A stretch of 52,302 nucleotides of DNA from Chara braunii. Lineage: Eukaryota > Streptophyta > Charophyceae > Charales > Characeae. Below the pieces are notes generated by a model. That model was not told where the DNA came from, did not search any database, and saw only the letters and a list, made by a program, of their open reading frames with translations. The translations under genes were made by a program, and so were the position numbers. The DNA is taken from the NCBI GenBank assembly GCA_003427395.1, contig BFEA01000273.1:951535-1003836 (forward strand). The letters are read 5' to 3'. This document shows, piece by piece, positions 33,781 to 44,740 of this stretch (the stretch's first letter is position 1; every line of letters begins with the position of its first letter).

Positions 33781-34535
33781 TGACGCTAGTGTTATAAGAG
33801 AAAGCACAGCAGCGAAACAGCGACACTATGCGTCATGAACAGTGACACAGCTACACTATACAGTGTGAACAGTGACTGTATGCACTGAAAACAGCGGCAA
33901 TGGGACGGAAGGTATGATGGGAGAGCACGACGGCGACAGTGTGAGCATGACAGCTGCATGTACTACAAGTATACTATGTGAACAGATCATCTGGGCCTTG
34001 CTCTGATGTCATGTACCGCCATGGGAATAGGCAAAAACGGCCATTTACCTTGAAAATGCAGGAAAATCATCCGTGATTTGTGACATGGATTTTGCTTGGG
34101 ATAATCTGCGGAACTCGCCCATGGGTTTTGGTTGAGTTGCTGGATCGCCCTTCTTGCTAACTATGTGCTCACTGGCCGTGGTTATTTGCCAAAACACCTA
34201 TCAGATCCAGCCTACCTTCAATCAATTTTATGGAGGACAAATTGCAATTATATCCCTGCAAAATTGAGCCCCTCCTCGAGAAAGCTTACGAGCGAAGCTT
34301 GAACGGATCTCTGATTTGTAGCTAGCACGCATTACCCTATTTTCTTTTAGGTTTCAAGTGAATTCCGAATGTGAGAGGGGCGCATGACAGGCAGCGCAAA
34401 CCCCGACGCCTCGCTGATTGCTGACCTCCGAAGCGGGCGCAGCGAGTGACAGGCGCTGTTGCCCCTGGCTTCAGCGAACGCAGGCGACCCCTCCCCGGGT
34501 TTCCTCACATCGGTTCAACTGCAGTGCGGACTTTC
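33781..34535. other. No gene seen; ACAGTGA-rich patch at 33795-33960
   Basis: The words GAACAGTGAC, CAGCGACACTATG and ACAGCGGC recur in a degenerate fashion. The rest is unremarkable. Confidence 0.4.
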
Positions 34536-35770
34536 GGTAAGAACTCAAAAATCGTCTCAGTGCAGGTTTTCAGTAAAGCCTCAACGCAGTTTCAGTGGGA
34601 GGTTCAGTGCATGCTTCAGTGCAGTTCAGTACAATTTCTCATTGCAACTCTCAATGAACCCCCCTGGTGTTGACTCAACAAGACTAACAAAACTATTCTA
34701 GTACAATTTTCAGTTGAGGATTCAGCGCGCACTCAAGCAAGATCGCAATTCAGTTTCCAGTTCTAAATTCAGTACGATTTAAAGGGAATGTCAGGTTCCG
34801 TTCCATATCAGATTTCAGTACATGTTCACGGTAATCACAGTATTCTCAGCTTGAGGCCTCGTTCAGTACTCAAGGCACGTCTCAGGGATGGCACTGAGGT
34901 GTCCTTCCCAACAGATTGAGACCCGGTATGCAGTAATCTGCGAGCTATACTCAACATACTCAGATCAATTTCAGCGAACCAGTCCGGTTTCGGTAAGCTA
35001 AGGTCAGTTTTCATAGTGAATTTCAATAAATCCATACCAAATTCAGTGAGTTCAAACTCATCTCAGAAAGAACAGTTCAGTTTGAGTGATTTCATTTCAG
35101 ACTCTATGGAAAGAGCTCAATCTCAGCTAATTCATACAAGATTCAGTGAATCCAGCTTGGTTTCAGTAAGCTCACTGCAGATTCAGTGAACTCATATCAG
35201 TTTCAGTAAGTCCAGTGCAGAATCAAAGAACTCAAATCAATCTCAGTAAGTTCAGCTCAGCCTCGGAGAGCTCAGATCAGTAAGTTCAGTTTCAACTTCA
35301 GTTTCAACTTCAGTCTCATTTTTCGAGTTCAATTCAGTTTCAGTAAGTTCAGTGAGATCAGTTTCGTCTCTACGAGTTCGACTCAGTTTCAGCAAGTTCG
35401 CTGAGTTCAGTTTCATCTCAGCAAGTTCAGTCCAGTTTTCATTCCATATCCAAGTCCAGCATCAGTGGACTCAGATCAGTTTCAGTGAGTCCATTTCAGA
35501 TTCAAAGAGATCAGATCAGTTCCAGGGAGTTCATTTCAGATTCAGAGAAATTAGATCAGTTTCAGCAAGTTCACTTTGGACTCAGTGAAGTCAGCCTGTT
35601 TTTTTTTTAGCAAGTTCAGTTCAGACCTGATTTCAGATTTAAGTGCGGCTTTCAGGGAAAGCATCAACTCAGTTCTCAGTTCAGTCACAGTGACCTCGAT
35701 ACTAGTGAGTTCAATCTCCAGTCTCATTGAGTTCAGACTCTGTGAACTTTATCGATGATCTCAATCTATT
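34536..35770. repeat. Degenerate TTCAGT/AAGTTCA-rich satellite-like field
   Basis: Over about 1.2 kb the words TTCAGT, TTTCAGTAAGTTCA, CAGATTCAGTGA and AGATCAGTTTCAG recur with a rough spacing of 15-20 bases and many substitutions. Ser/Phe-rich ORFs here (for example 35352-35588) follow from the repeat. It looks like an old, decayed short-unit tandem repeat. Confidence 0.75.
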
Positions 35771-35802
35771 CAGCGGATCCCGTTCTCAGGGGACATAACG
35801 CT

Positions 35803-36076
35803 GGTCACAACAGACAACTCCGGTGACAGCAGCGATAGTGCTGGCCATAGCGGGCAGTCCAGGTGGTAGCGGCCAGGATGCTGGTCACAGCGGACAGTTC
35901 CGGTGATAGCAGCGAGAATGTTGGTCACATCAGGAGGTCCCGGTGACAGCAACAACGACGCTGGTCATAGCAGGCAATCCCGGAGACAGCAGCAGTAACG
36001 CTGGTCTTAGCGGGGTCTCCTGGTGGCAGCAGCAACAGTTATGTCACAGCAAGTGCTCTCGGTGACATCAGTACTC
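35803..36076. repeat. 40-bp minisatellite, about seven units
   Basis: Units start at 35803, 35843, 35883, 35923, 35963, 36003 and about 36043, each exactly 40 bases except the last. Each begins GGTCAYAGC or a near variant, has CCGGTGACAGCAG in the middle and ends AACGCT or ATGTT. A partial unit precedes at about 35770-35802. Because 40 is not a multiple of three, the array is not a coding repeat. Confidence 0.9.
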
Positions 36077-36404
36077 AGCAAGACTGATTAGATGATAAGT
36101 GGGCAATTTTGGAATCAGCGAGTATCTGAGTACAGCAGACTCAAGGTGAGAGCTTATTGGGCACGACAAATATATTGGAAAGAGCGCACTCAAGATTTGA
36201 GCACAGTCATCCGATACATGCCGCAGCAGACCTTCTCAAGATGTACGTGGACGTGGTGTCAGATGCTCTGAGAGATCGACATTGAGGTCGAGAGTGAGAG
36301 GGGAAAGTGAGAGCACAGACACTGAGCACTGACCATGTCCTTGTCATTGTACTCTTGCGATGATATGAGCTCTCGCTTTTCCCTCATTCATTTGTCCTGT
36401 CATA
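36077..36404. other. No feature seen
   Basis: Unique sequence without a coding frame. Confidence 0.4.
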
Positions 36405-36770
36405 TACCCAAGTGAGTCGGTCTTGTTTCTGTGCACTGTCCTTGCTTGAAGATTGCTCTTTGTGGATGATTCGTCAGAGTTCTCAAAATCGAAATGACAC
36501 AATTGATGCATGCGTAGCATCCCATGATTTTATGATTATTATCTGGACGATTCTTTGCTGTTCCGAATCACAATTAAAGATTCCTAAGACCGGTGACCGG
36601 CGAAGACCGTAATTGAAGGGTCTCGCTCGAAGCCGGACGCACACAACAGGAAGGAATTTGCTTTATTTAATTTATTTAATTTATTGCAATCAACAACCAC
36701 ATCCTGCGTGACAGCCTGTTGGCTTTCCGGTCGCCCGAAGTGGCCCGACTGGAAAAAGTGCGACAACGGG
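36405..36770. repeat. ~365-bp repeat, copy 1 (possible LTR)
   Basis: This matches 41060-42278 once the foldback insertion there is removed. Shared landmarks are AGTTCTCAAAAT, TTGATGCATGC, GATTCCTAAGACCGG, 'GAAGGGTCTCGCTCGAAGCC', the TTTGCTTTATTTAATT segment and GACAGCCTGTTGGCTT. The two copies have the same net length and orientation and flank about 4.3 kb with gag-like ORFs, which suggests LTRs. No primer site, TG/CA ends or target duplication could be confirmed. Confidence 0.6.
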
Positions 36771-38560
36771 CGCGCTTTGAGTAGCCCGAATGCGACTGGC
36801 TCATCACTGCACTGATCGTGCAGAAGTGGGCACGCTTACCTGAGAGGCGGGGGAATGAGACAGTCCGTCACCTCCTATAATCAACAAAAGCATGTTGTAT
36901 GTCTCTTTGCTTTGGATATCCTAATGAGTTCAGCACTGTTGATGCCTCGTTGGCCGACACCGTTTGTAGTGGAGAGGCGGTCACGTATGGTCTGTACCTT
37001 GGCGCACTCTAACGCAAGTGAGCAAGACCGAGAATGTGTGATGAAAGAGACAGTGCCAAAACAGAAAGGAGGAGTAAGGCTCTTGTACGAGCGCGACTTC
37101 TGAATGACTCCTCTCAGTTGGAACAGTGACTCACGACAACAAATGAACTGTATGCGAGGCCTAGCTTGTAGTGGCCGGGTAAGACTCACTGGTTGCTGAT
37201 GGTGTCAACCATTTAGCGAACTGTTTGACTTGCGGAGACGAGACTAAAAAGGTAGGTCCCCAAGAGACCGCGATTTCTACATGTGATCAGGGTGAGCTGA
37301 GAGGGAAGGGAGGAATGATAAATCAAGTGTTAGTTATAGGGAAGTCTCAATGGGAATTAGCCTCTGCATAGTAAGGCATCATCTTGTGTGATTCACCCTA
37401 CTCAAGAAAACGAGTGGATTCAGTTGTTCCGTGTGATCGTGACATAAGTGAACGAGTTTGGGCTTTACTTGGGGTTCCAAGAAAATGTCATACTTAAGAT
37501 TGGTTCCCTCCTCTAACTAGTCCTCTCTTGCCTGAGAAGGAGGTGATTAGGTAATGGCGTGAGTGGAAACAAATGCTTGAGAAAGAGTTTTGAGCCAACT
37601 TTGAAAGGAATACCCTTGTATTCAGTTGACGTCAATCGTTTTCCGATCTGAGATTTACCTGTAAGGTTTTGTTGCGTACGTGGAGTAAAGGGATCGAGCG
37701 TATAAAGGTAGAGTACTGATGATGTTCAAAGTCAGGGTAAGTGTATGATGAAGGTTTTATGCTGTAATAGATCAATTGGTAGAGAAGATTGAGTTGATAA
37801 TCATACGTAGACGCCATCCTTGATTTTTTGTGACCGCGCCGTTTGGCCAGTACGTAGAAAAGACCCCATACATGCCAAAGAGATTGATGTAACTAATGTT
37901 GTTTGTCTTTGGCCCGTCGAGGGACCTACTGCCATAATATTTTGGAGATAACAAGTACAGCCGAAAGAAAGTGAATATTTTTTCTCTTCTTCTTTTAGTT
38001 ACTCTGTGATGCCTCTCAACTTGCATACCATGTGCCTGCGTCTGTCTGGGAGAATTCGCCAGCCGCAAAAACTTGTAGGCGAGTTGGCTCACATGACAAC
38101 TTGTTGATTTGACAAGCTCTGTTGAGCGCGCCTCTGCAGTCACCTTACCATCTAATGCTCACTGTTACCAGTACAGGAACGATGAGTCTGCATTAGGACA
38201 AAGTGCTCGGGCAAAGTAAGTTTGTCGCAGTTATTTCAGGCCCTGAGTGAACCGCTTCAACTATCATTTGACCTTTCTGTCTCGTTCTTCTAAGAGACAG
38301 ATTGGTCAGGGCGTTAAGTGTGGTGAATGCATGAGTTAAAATTTGATGGACTCTACTATGAACCCTAGCCATGAATGACATCAGTTAAGGTTCGACTCCC
38401 TGGTCTGGGAATATTATCTTCTCCCAAGCTCGAGTAATCCAGAGCTGGCCTTAAACAACAAAAAAGTGCTTTACTCCCATTAGTCCGAGCATGAATGGAA
38501 AGGAAGGGGGACGTTCCGAGAAAAATTGTATATCTGTTGATTAAATTCTTTCTTGACGGG
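36771..38560. other. No gene seen
   Basis: Several 60-120 codon ORFs occur on both strands (for example 36881-37189 and 37772-38143, minus), but none shows coding composition or a domain. If the flanking 365-bp repeats are LTRs, this is the element's leader. Confidence 0.4.
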
Positions 38561-38619
38561 GATTGAAAAGACCCTGACGGTCTCAAGCAAGGACTGAAAA
38601 GACCCTGACGGTCTCAAGC
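38561..38619. repeat. 31-bp tandem duplication with a near-palindrome
   Basis: GA(T/C)TGAAAAGACCCTGACGG then TCTCAAGC is present twice in a row. GACCCTGACGGTC inside each unit is close to palindromic. Confidence 0.85.
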
Positions 38620-38739
38620 TGGGCCATGGATCAAAATTGCCATGAATGTAGCCACTCTCCTATTGGGAGGAAAGAGTGAGCTTGTGAGGGAACTTCCTTA
38701 CTCAATTTTATTTTATTCTAATTTGCTTCATTATTTTGT

Positions 38740-38921
38740 CTTATGTTATTCTACCTTATTCAATTTCAGTCCATTGTTCCTTCTCAACCGACCAATTTAA
38801 TATTTTGGGACGAGAAGAGAACTGAGGGCTCTTATGTTATTCTACATTATTCAATTTCAGTCCATTGTTCCTTCTCAACCGACCAATTTAATATTTTGGG
38901 ACGAGAAGAGAACTGAGGGCT
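38740..38921. repeat. 91-bp tandem duplication, nearly identical
   Basis: Units 38740-38830 and 38831-38921 start CTTATGTTATTCTA and end GAACTGAGGGCT. I see a single difference (CTACCTTATT against CTACATTATT). It is the youngest-looking duplication in the window. Confidence 0.95.
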
Positions 38922-39616
38922 CTTGCTTGATCAAGGGTGAGTGGCTGTTGTCCTCAATAAGCTCGGTTGAGACAACCTTGGTAGTGTGTTAATCTCTCGC
39001 GAGTTGTCACACTAGCTGGAGGCCACCTGTTGTAGGCAAACAAGGAATTCAAGCGTGCAATATGTTGTGTTCTACGTAGACCTCAATTACTACCAGTAGT
39101 ACCCAGTTGCAGCACCTGAGTGAACGTTATCTCAAGACTTGCCCAAAGTCCATATCCTATGTGCTGAGTAAGTGAGAGGACTGTGCTCAAAGCTTCAACA
39201 TTGAACGACGACGCTTGGACCTCTCAAGTCAAATCTGAGAATGTCCAAGGTCTTGGGCAGAGGTCAATGGTCACCAATATAGGTCTGGCTTGTGATCAGA
39301 CTACCCACCGTGAGCAAGGCCTGATGCCGTGTGGTCAACGTTGAGTCCTAAAAGAGGCGGTGACTACCAAGTTGTTTAGTGAGGTACATGCTTTAAGGAA
39401 ATGATTGGCATCGCCTTCGAATTACGTAAACGGGCAGAGGCAATGATCTGTAGCTCTCTCACGTGGTAACCAGTCGAGAGTTGCACCTAACCTTACTTGC
39501 GCCCACCAGCGCTGTAGTGCGGCTCGCTAGCTGTCACGACTAGTGTTGTTGACCGAACGGGCTGCCCCAAGCATTGATACCATGCGTAGTGCTCAGGGGA
39601 GAGTTGCCCCTCGTGA
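38922..39616. other. No gene seen
   Basis: Unique-looking sequence; the minus-strand ORF at 39493-39825 has no coding character. Confidence 0.4.
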
Positions 39617-39900
39617 TTGATGTCATCTCTATGGTGTACGAGAAAGGGGAGGGTCATGTATAGTAAGGACATTCTTGTTGTGTCCCTCACACTCCATCGG
39701 AGTAAAGCGGAGAAGTGGGAGGACCAAGCGTTCGAGGACGCTCTGCTCTGCCAAAAACTGACGAGGGAAATGGCCTTGGACAAGCAAAAAATCAGAAGTT
39801 TATTGAGTACGTGGTCTATATTCATGAGTCAGACGGAAGGTTGCGTGGTACTTACTCATCTCTGGAAGCCACTGAGCAGGCCAGGGCTAGGCTCGAGTAA
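39617..39900 (+). pseudogene. Gag-like fragment, frameshifted
   Basis: Frame 39617-39988 reads well up to about 39790 (KAEKWEDQAFEDALLCQKL), then the coding character passes to frame 39715-39900 (FIEYVVYIHESDGRL, then a Glu/Ala/Arg-rich helix) that ends at a TAG. A single-base shift near the A run at 39786-39791 explains it. Charged helical sequence between possible LTRs suggests a retroelement gene, but no domain is recognised. Confidence 0.35.
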
Positions 39901-39998
39901 ACAGAGAAGGTGTCCAAGCTTTTCCCTCGAGGTCCCCACTAACACTTCAGCTAACGAGAGTCTTTTAGCAGTCAGCAACCCTTTCTAGTGGTCGGTGC

Positions 39999-40985
39999 TT
40001 GGTGATCGTTACCCCGACAAACATTCAACCAACTGAGTTACCAGGAACTCATTCCACAGTATCCAAGCAACATTCAGCAACATTCAAGCAACAATCAGTC
40101 AATACTCAAACAATACTCAATAAGTACTCAATCAGCATTCAAGCAACGTTCAATCAGCCCCCAATCAGCATTCAATCATCCCATTTACTCGAGACTTTCA
40201 GCCAGAATCAATGGTACGCAGTCATCCTCCATGTTTTGCATAAAAAAACAGGTCTGATCAGACAGTTTCCCTATGTAAAGATATTGGATCTGTTCCAATG
40301 CTCAGCAGCAGCACATGATTGCAGTCCAGTCATCCCCCGTCATTGAGTCAGTTTTGGCCAATCTCAACAAGATAGCCCTCAAGGATGCTATCCAGTATCA
40401 TTACGCAGTGCCACTGGCTTCAGGCAACGGGACCTGTCAATCTTTGCAGTCCTTACCAATTTTGCAGGTGGTAGCATCTACAACCTAAGACTCTACGTGA
40501 AAAAGGGTAAAGAGACCCATGAATACTTTCATTCAGTCCGGGTCGCTGCTGCCAGGTACCTTGAAGAAAGAGAGGAGGAGCTTGATGAGAATGGTACCAA
40601 GCTGATTCGCAGCTTTGGACCAAAGCTTTACGTTGAATATCCCAGGCCTCCAGTACCTTTCACTCTCACAGACAACTCTTGTTGGGGTGATCTGATTGAC
40701 CTGGCCAAGAGATATATCTGGCCTGCAATGATCGATTACGAGGCGGTGACTGAACCATCTGAATTCCAACATCTCAGACGAGGGATTTTCTCCCAACCAT
40801 ATCTTCCTACTCTATGGGAAGAATTTTGTGCTATGGTTGACTTCCGTATCATGGGACTTGGTTGGAAATGTTCGGAGCTCGCAAGGTTTGGATGGCTCCA
40901 CATCCAGAGACCACAACCTCAGAGAGTACAGGGACGTGGCTCGAAACACAGGAAACGCACAACAAATGAGAAATTGAGTGTCTGA
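39999..40985 (+). pseudogene. Gag-like ORF with one internal stop
   Basis: Frame 39999-40346 ends in TGA and the same frame is open from 40347 to 40985, with about 160 codons of good coding character after 40497 and more in frame before it. Features are EYFHSVRVAAARYLEEREEE, a PRPPVPFTLTDNSCWGDLID stretch and several Trp-containing helices, then a basic tail with a GRGSKHRKR run. This resembles a retrotransposon capsid followed by a basic nucleic-acid binding end, but no zinc knuckle is present. The Gln/Thr/Ser-rich start comes from repeated CATTCAAGCAACA words at 40060-40180. Confidence 0.4.
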
Positions 40986-41059
40986 CCCAGAGGGATGAGT
41001 GAGGACTCTTGATTAGTGTTGTCTGAGATGATTAAGAGTCATTGCTCGAGTCAATCAAC

Positions 41060-41332
41060 CTTGCTTCTTTGCATTGCTTTTGCTTGATGATTGCATTCTC
41101 TGATGATCCTGTCACAGTTCTCAAAATTAAAAAATTGGCAAAATTGATGCATGCATCTGCGTAGCACGGCGAACGTGTTCGCGGCCCTTTCTGTTCAGGC
41201 GAACGCGTTCTCCCGTTCGCGCGAATGGGTCGAGAACACGTTCGCGAGAACGTGTTTTCAAGGCCCGCGAACGGGGTTCGTCTGGGCCGGTACCGGTCGC
41301 CGGCGGGGCTTTGGAGGGGCCTGGGGAGCGCC

Positions 41333-41373
<41 letters not shown>

Positions 41374-42278
41374 CTGTTTATGTATGTGTATATGTCTATC
41401 TGTGTATGTGTGTGTCTGTCTGTATATGTACGTATGTGTGTGTCTGTCTGTGTATGTGTGCATGTGTGTGTCAGTGTATCAGTGTGTATGTGTGTCAGAC
41501 TGTGCCAGACTGTTTCGCCGAACTTTGCATCAGACTGTGCTAGACTGTTTCGTCAGACTGTGCCAGTGTATGTGTGTGTCAGTCTGTTTCGTCAGACTTT
41601 GCATCAGACAGTGCCATATTGTTTTGTCAGACTGTGCCAGTGTATGTGTGTGTCTGTGTGTCAGACTGTGCCAGACTGTTCCGTCGCACTTTGCATCAGA
41701 CTCTGCCAGACAACTTCATCGTGTGTCTGTGTGTGTGTGCGGCAGACAATGGCACAGTCTGACGAAACAGTCTAGCACAGTCTGATACACACACACACAC
41801 ACACACACACTCTGATACACACACACACACTCACACACACACATACACACACACAGACACACACACACACATACACACACACACAGACATACACAGGCCT
41901 ATGCACCCCAACCCCTCTATGAGAAAAAAAAAAAAAAAAAAAAAAAGACGTTCGTGCCTGCGCGAACACGTTCGGGCGAACGTGTTCTCGTTCGCCCCCG
42001 AACGTGAACAGTGTGCAACGCAGGCATGCATGACGTACCATAATTTTATGATCAGTATTTGCATGATTCTTGCTGTTCCGAATCAAAATAAAAGATTCCT
42101 AAGACCGGGGACCGGCGAAGACCGCAATTGAAGGGTCTCGCTCGAAGCCAGGCGCACACAACAAGAAGGGATTTGCTTTATTTAATTTATTTAATCTATT
42201 GCAAACATTATTCAAAATCCTGCATGACAGCCTGTTGGCTTCTTGGTCGCTGGAAGCGGTCCGACTAGGAAAATGTGC
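41060..42278. repeat. ~365-bp repeat, copy 2 (possible LTR), carrying a foldback insertion
   Basis: Outer parts 41060-41160 and 42030-42278 match 36405-36770 in order. The centre is interrupted by the element at 41161-42030. The right edge abuts LINE ORF2 at its RT catalytic box. Confidence 0.6.
41161..42030. mobile_element. Foldback-type element with microsatellite arms, ~0.87 kb
   Basis: It interrupts the 365-bp repeat at its TTGATGCATGC site. The left end reads CTGCGTAGCAC and the right end, reverse-complemented, CTGCGTTGCAC, and TGCATGC words border both sides. Just inside each end are palindromic CGAACACGTTCG / GCGAACGTGTTCGCG blocks. The arms are GT-rich on the left (41335-41470) and AC-rich on the right (41787-41890), so they can pair. 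The centre repeats CAGACTGTGCCAGACTGTTTCG-like words in both orientations, split here as CAGACTGTGCC and AGACTGTTTCGTC. An A23 run is at 41924-41946. No transposase is encoded. Cys-Val ORFs are artefacts. Confidence 0.65.
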
Positions 42279-43730
42279 GAAAGAGTGATGTCACTGGTAT
42301 GAGCTGGTGCAGTATATCCGGGATTGGCACTTTGGTGATACGCGGATGCGCTCTAATCATTGCTGCAAGGGCCTCCATGACAATCACAAACAGCAATGGT
42401 GCAATGTGATCTCCCAGTCGCACTGATCTTTGAAGGCAAATCCGTGTCGAGAGATGGCCATTTAGCAATATGTCGATCGACGCAGATCTGTGCAATAAGT
42501 GCACCCATCGACAAAAGACCGGACCAAAAATCAGTTTAACTAGACACATGTCAAAGAAGTCTCAATCAACGTGGTCATATGCCTTTTCGAAGTCTATGAA
42601 AAGGATCACAGCTTGGACCCTCCGTTGGCAGGCATATTTGATGGTCTCATTGACCAACAGGATATTATTCTAGATGTTTCGATTGGGCATGAATCCAGTC
42701 TGGTCTGGGTGAATCAACATATTCATGAAAGGTAACAGTCTGTTAATGAGAGCTTTAGCCACAAGTTTGTAGGGAAAGGAAGAAGAGTGATAGGTTTATA
42801 GTTTCTAATGTTCTCTTTGTCCCCTTTCTTGTAGAGGAGGGTAGTAACCCCCTGGCCAATCATTCCTCCCAAGGATCCTTCCTTTTGAATCGTATGTATG
42901 TACTCCATGAGATCATCCTTGAGGAGGTCCCAAAAGCCCACCCATAAATCTTTCGAGAAAGACTCTATCCCAAGCGTTTTCTCATCCCCCATATCCTGTA
43001 GGGCAACCCAAATGTCATGTAAGGTTATGGGTTCGTCCAACGTGGCCCTTTGTTGCTCTGTTATAGAGGATTGAATAGCCTGTATTCGTGTGTCTCTCGC
43101 TTGATGGACCTCATCTAGATGTTTAATGGGTGTCTCATATGTGAATAGATTGTTATAATATTTAGCCATGTAGTCCACAATTGAATAAGTGTTGGTTGCA
43201 GGCAAGGCATTATTGTCCAAAGGGTGATTAAGCCTGGGAACAGTAGCAGCTTTTGTCCTAGCCATGGCCTTGTTGAAAAAGGCCTTTGCCATTGTCCCAT
43301 CTGTGTGTTGTTTTTCAATTTTGGCATGCACCCTCCGTGCCTGTGCCTGCTGCTCGATATACGACTGGAGGTGATCTCGAGCCTCTTGCATTTTATCATA
43401 GGTTAGGCGGCGCAGCGGATCCTTCATAAGCTCTACATCGCATTCTTCTAAGTCTCGCATGAGACTTTCAAGGCAGGCCTTGCAGTCTCTCGCATGTTGG
43501 ATGGAGAACTTTTTTGCTCTTTCCCGTAATTGCGCCACTCCCTCATAAAACCATTTCACTCTTTCCCCCGAGACGGGTTTCTGGGATTGCCAATATTTCC
43601 AGAAGTCGTTAACCAGGATTTTGAATATGGGGAGGGGAAGCAAAGAGGCATTGAATTTGTAAAACCCCGGTCCTCGCTGAATATGATTATGAAATGACAG
43701 TCCCAGAGTTATCATCCTATGATCAAAAGA
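42265..43730 (-). pseudogene. LINE ORF2, linker and RT up to the catalytic box
   Basis: Frame 42723-43715 starts at the end of the endonuclease (SFDHRMITLGLS), continues through a long charged linker and reaches the first RT block (LLYKKGDKENIRNYKPITLL, about residues 290-315). Between 42550 and 42723, in shifted frame with a TAG and a TGA, is the block with the catalytic Asp (IDFEKAYDHVD). Frame 42265-42549 gives the next block (LQRSVRLGDHIAPLLF). At about 42275-42295 the expected YxDD box is recognisable but is damaged by a small deletion and one substitution. LINE similarity stops there. Confidence 0.85.
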
Positions 43731-43744
43731 CTTACATGGGCTGA

Positions 43745-44740
43745 TTGGTGCTCACTTTCACTTGCACTTTACATACATGCAAACAAATGGGGACTCACAC
43801 TGGCGCAGGCGCCCACTCCAAGCTTAGAGATATGGAAATCAAGAACACAGTTCAGATGCAAGTTCACTTCAACAGGCTATGGCGCATCGGCACCTTGACA
43901 TCCCAACCTTCGTCACTGTGTCCAACCCCACTGTTCACACACGCTCACTCTGGATCACCCTGAATACCCCCCCCCCACACATGCTTAGTCTTACTTCCTC
44001 CCACAACGGCTATGGCCGCACTACCACTACTGACCATGGCTACGATCTCCCTTCAGCCCACTCCGTCTTCGGGCAACCTGCAGACCACCTTCGCATAAGA
44101 CGTTGTAGCAGCGCTTCCGCATGGCTTACGTAGCGAATGAATGAATGACTGGGCGCTGCCTCTTGATTCATACTTCTGTAACTCGTTGGTCTGCCCTTCT
44201 CGACCAGGCCTATGCTACACACAGTCCCTCATGGTACTTGCTTGACTGGACAAGGATTGACTAGACCGGTACCGCTGACTGCATGGGTTTGCCTTGCCAA
44301 CTCAATGCAATCGAATTGCCAACGTAATGCAGCTGGGCTCACCACTTGCCCACTTGCCTCTAACTAAAACGTGAGGGAGCTTCGAAAGGCCAGTTCCAGA
44401 CCTTCCGGAAGTCTGTGGACTTGGCCTTTTGAGTATTGTAGCAGCTACGACCTTGACCTTTCAGGACTGTAGCACCTACGACCTTCTCTTTCTTCTCAAC
44501 GTGACGTTTCAAGATTCCTAGAGCTACGACCTCTACAGGGCTTTGACTCCTACTCGACAAACCTACAGATCAAACCCCTACCACTACACAGACCTACGAC
44601 AAACAACAACTATCAAAACACAGGTCACGGGTTCAAACGCTCGCGGTCGACATAGATATTGTACACAGGTAAAGTGAGGACTAGGGATCGAGCCCTGGGA
44701 CCTACATCCGCTACTGCTAACAGGTGAATACCGTTTCTGT
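43745..44740. repeat. ~1 kb dispersed repeat, copy 2, inserted in the LINE
   Basis: This is the sister of 19600-20585. It separates the last endonuclease motif (SQIDLTLVS, ends near 44735) from the following SDH-type motif (SFDHRM, 43715), so it inserted into ORF2 after the LINE. Candidate duplicated flanks CTGATTG / CTGTTG are imperfect. Confidence 0.75.

Noticed and set aside
35803-36076. Could the 40-bp array be CRISPR?
   Set aside because: The units are contiguous, with no repeat-spacer alternation, in a eukaryotic transposon-rich setting without cas genes.
37772-38143. 123-codon minus-strand ORF
   Set aside because: No domain, mixed composition, no neighbour or splice support; likely chance.
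38389-38400. B-box-like GGTTCGACTCC
   Set aside because: The flanking bases do not form a T stem and no acceptor stem or A box is present.
41151-41785. Cys-Val-rich ORFs of 130-186 codons
   Set aside because: They are translations of GT microsatellite in the foldback element.
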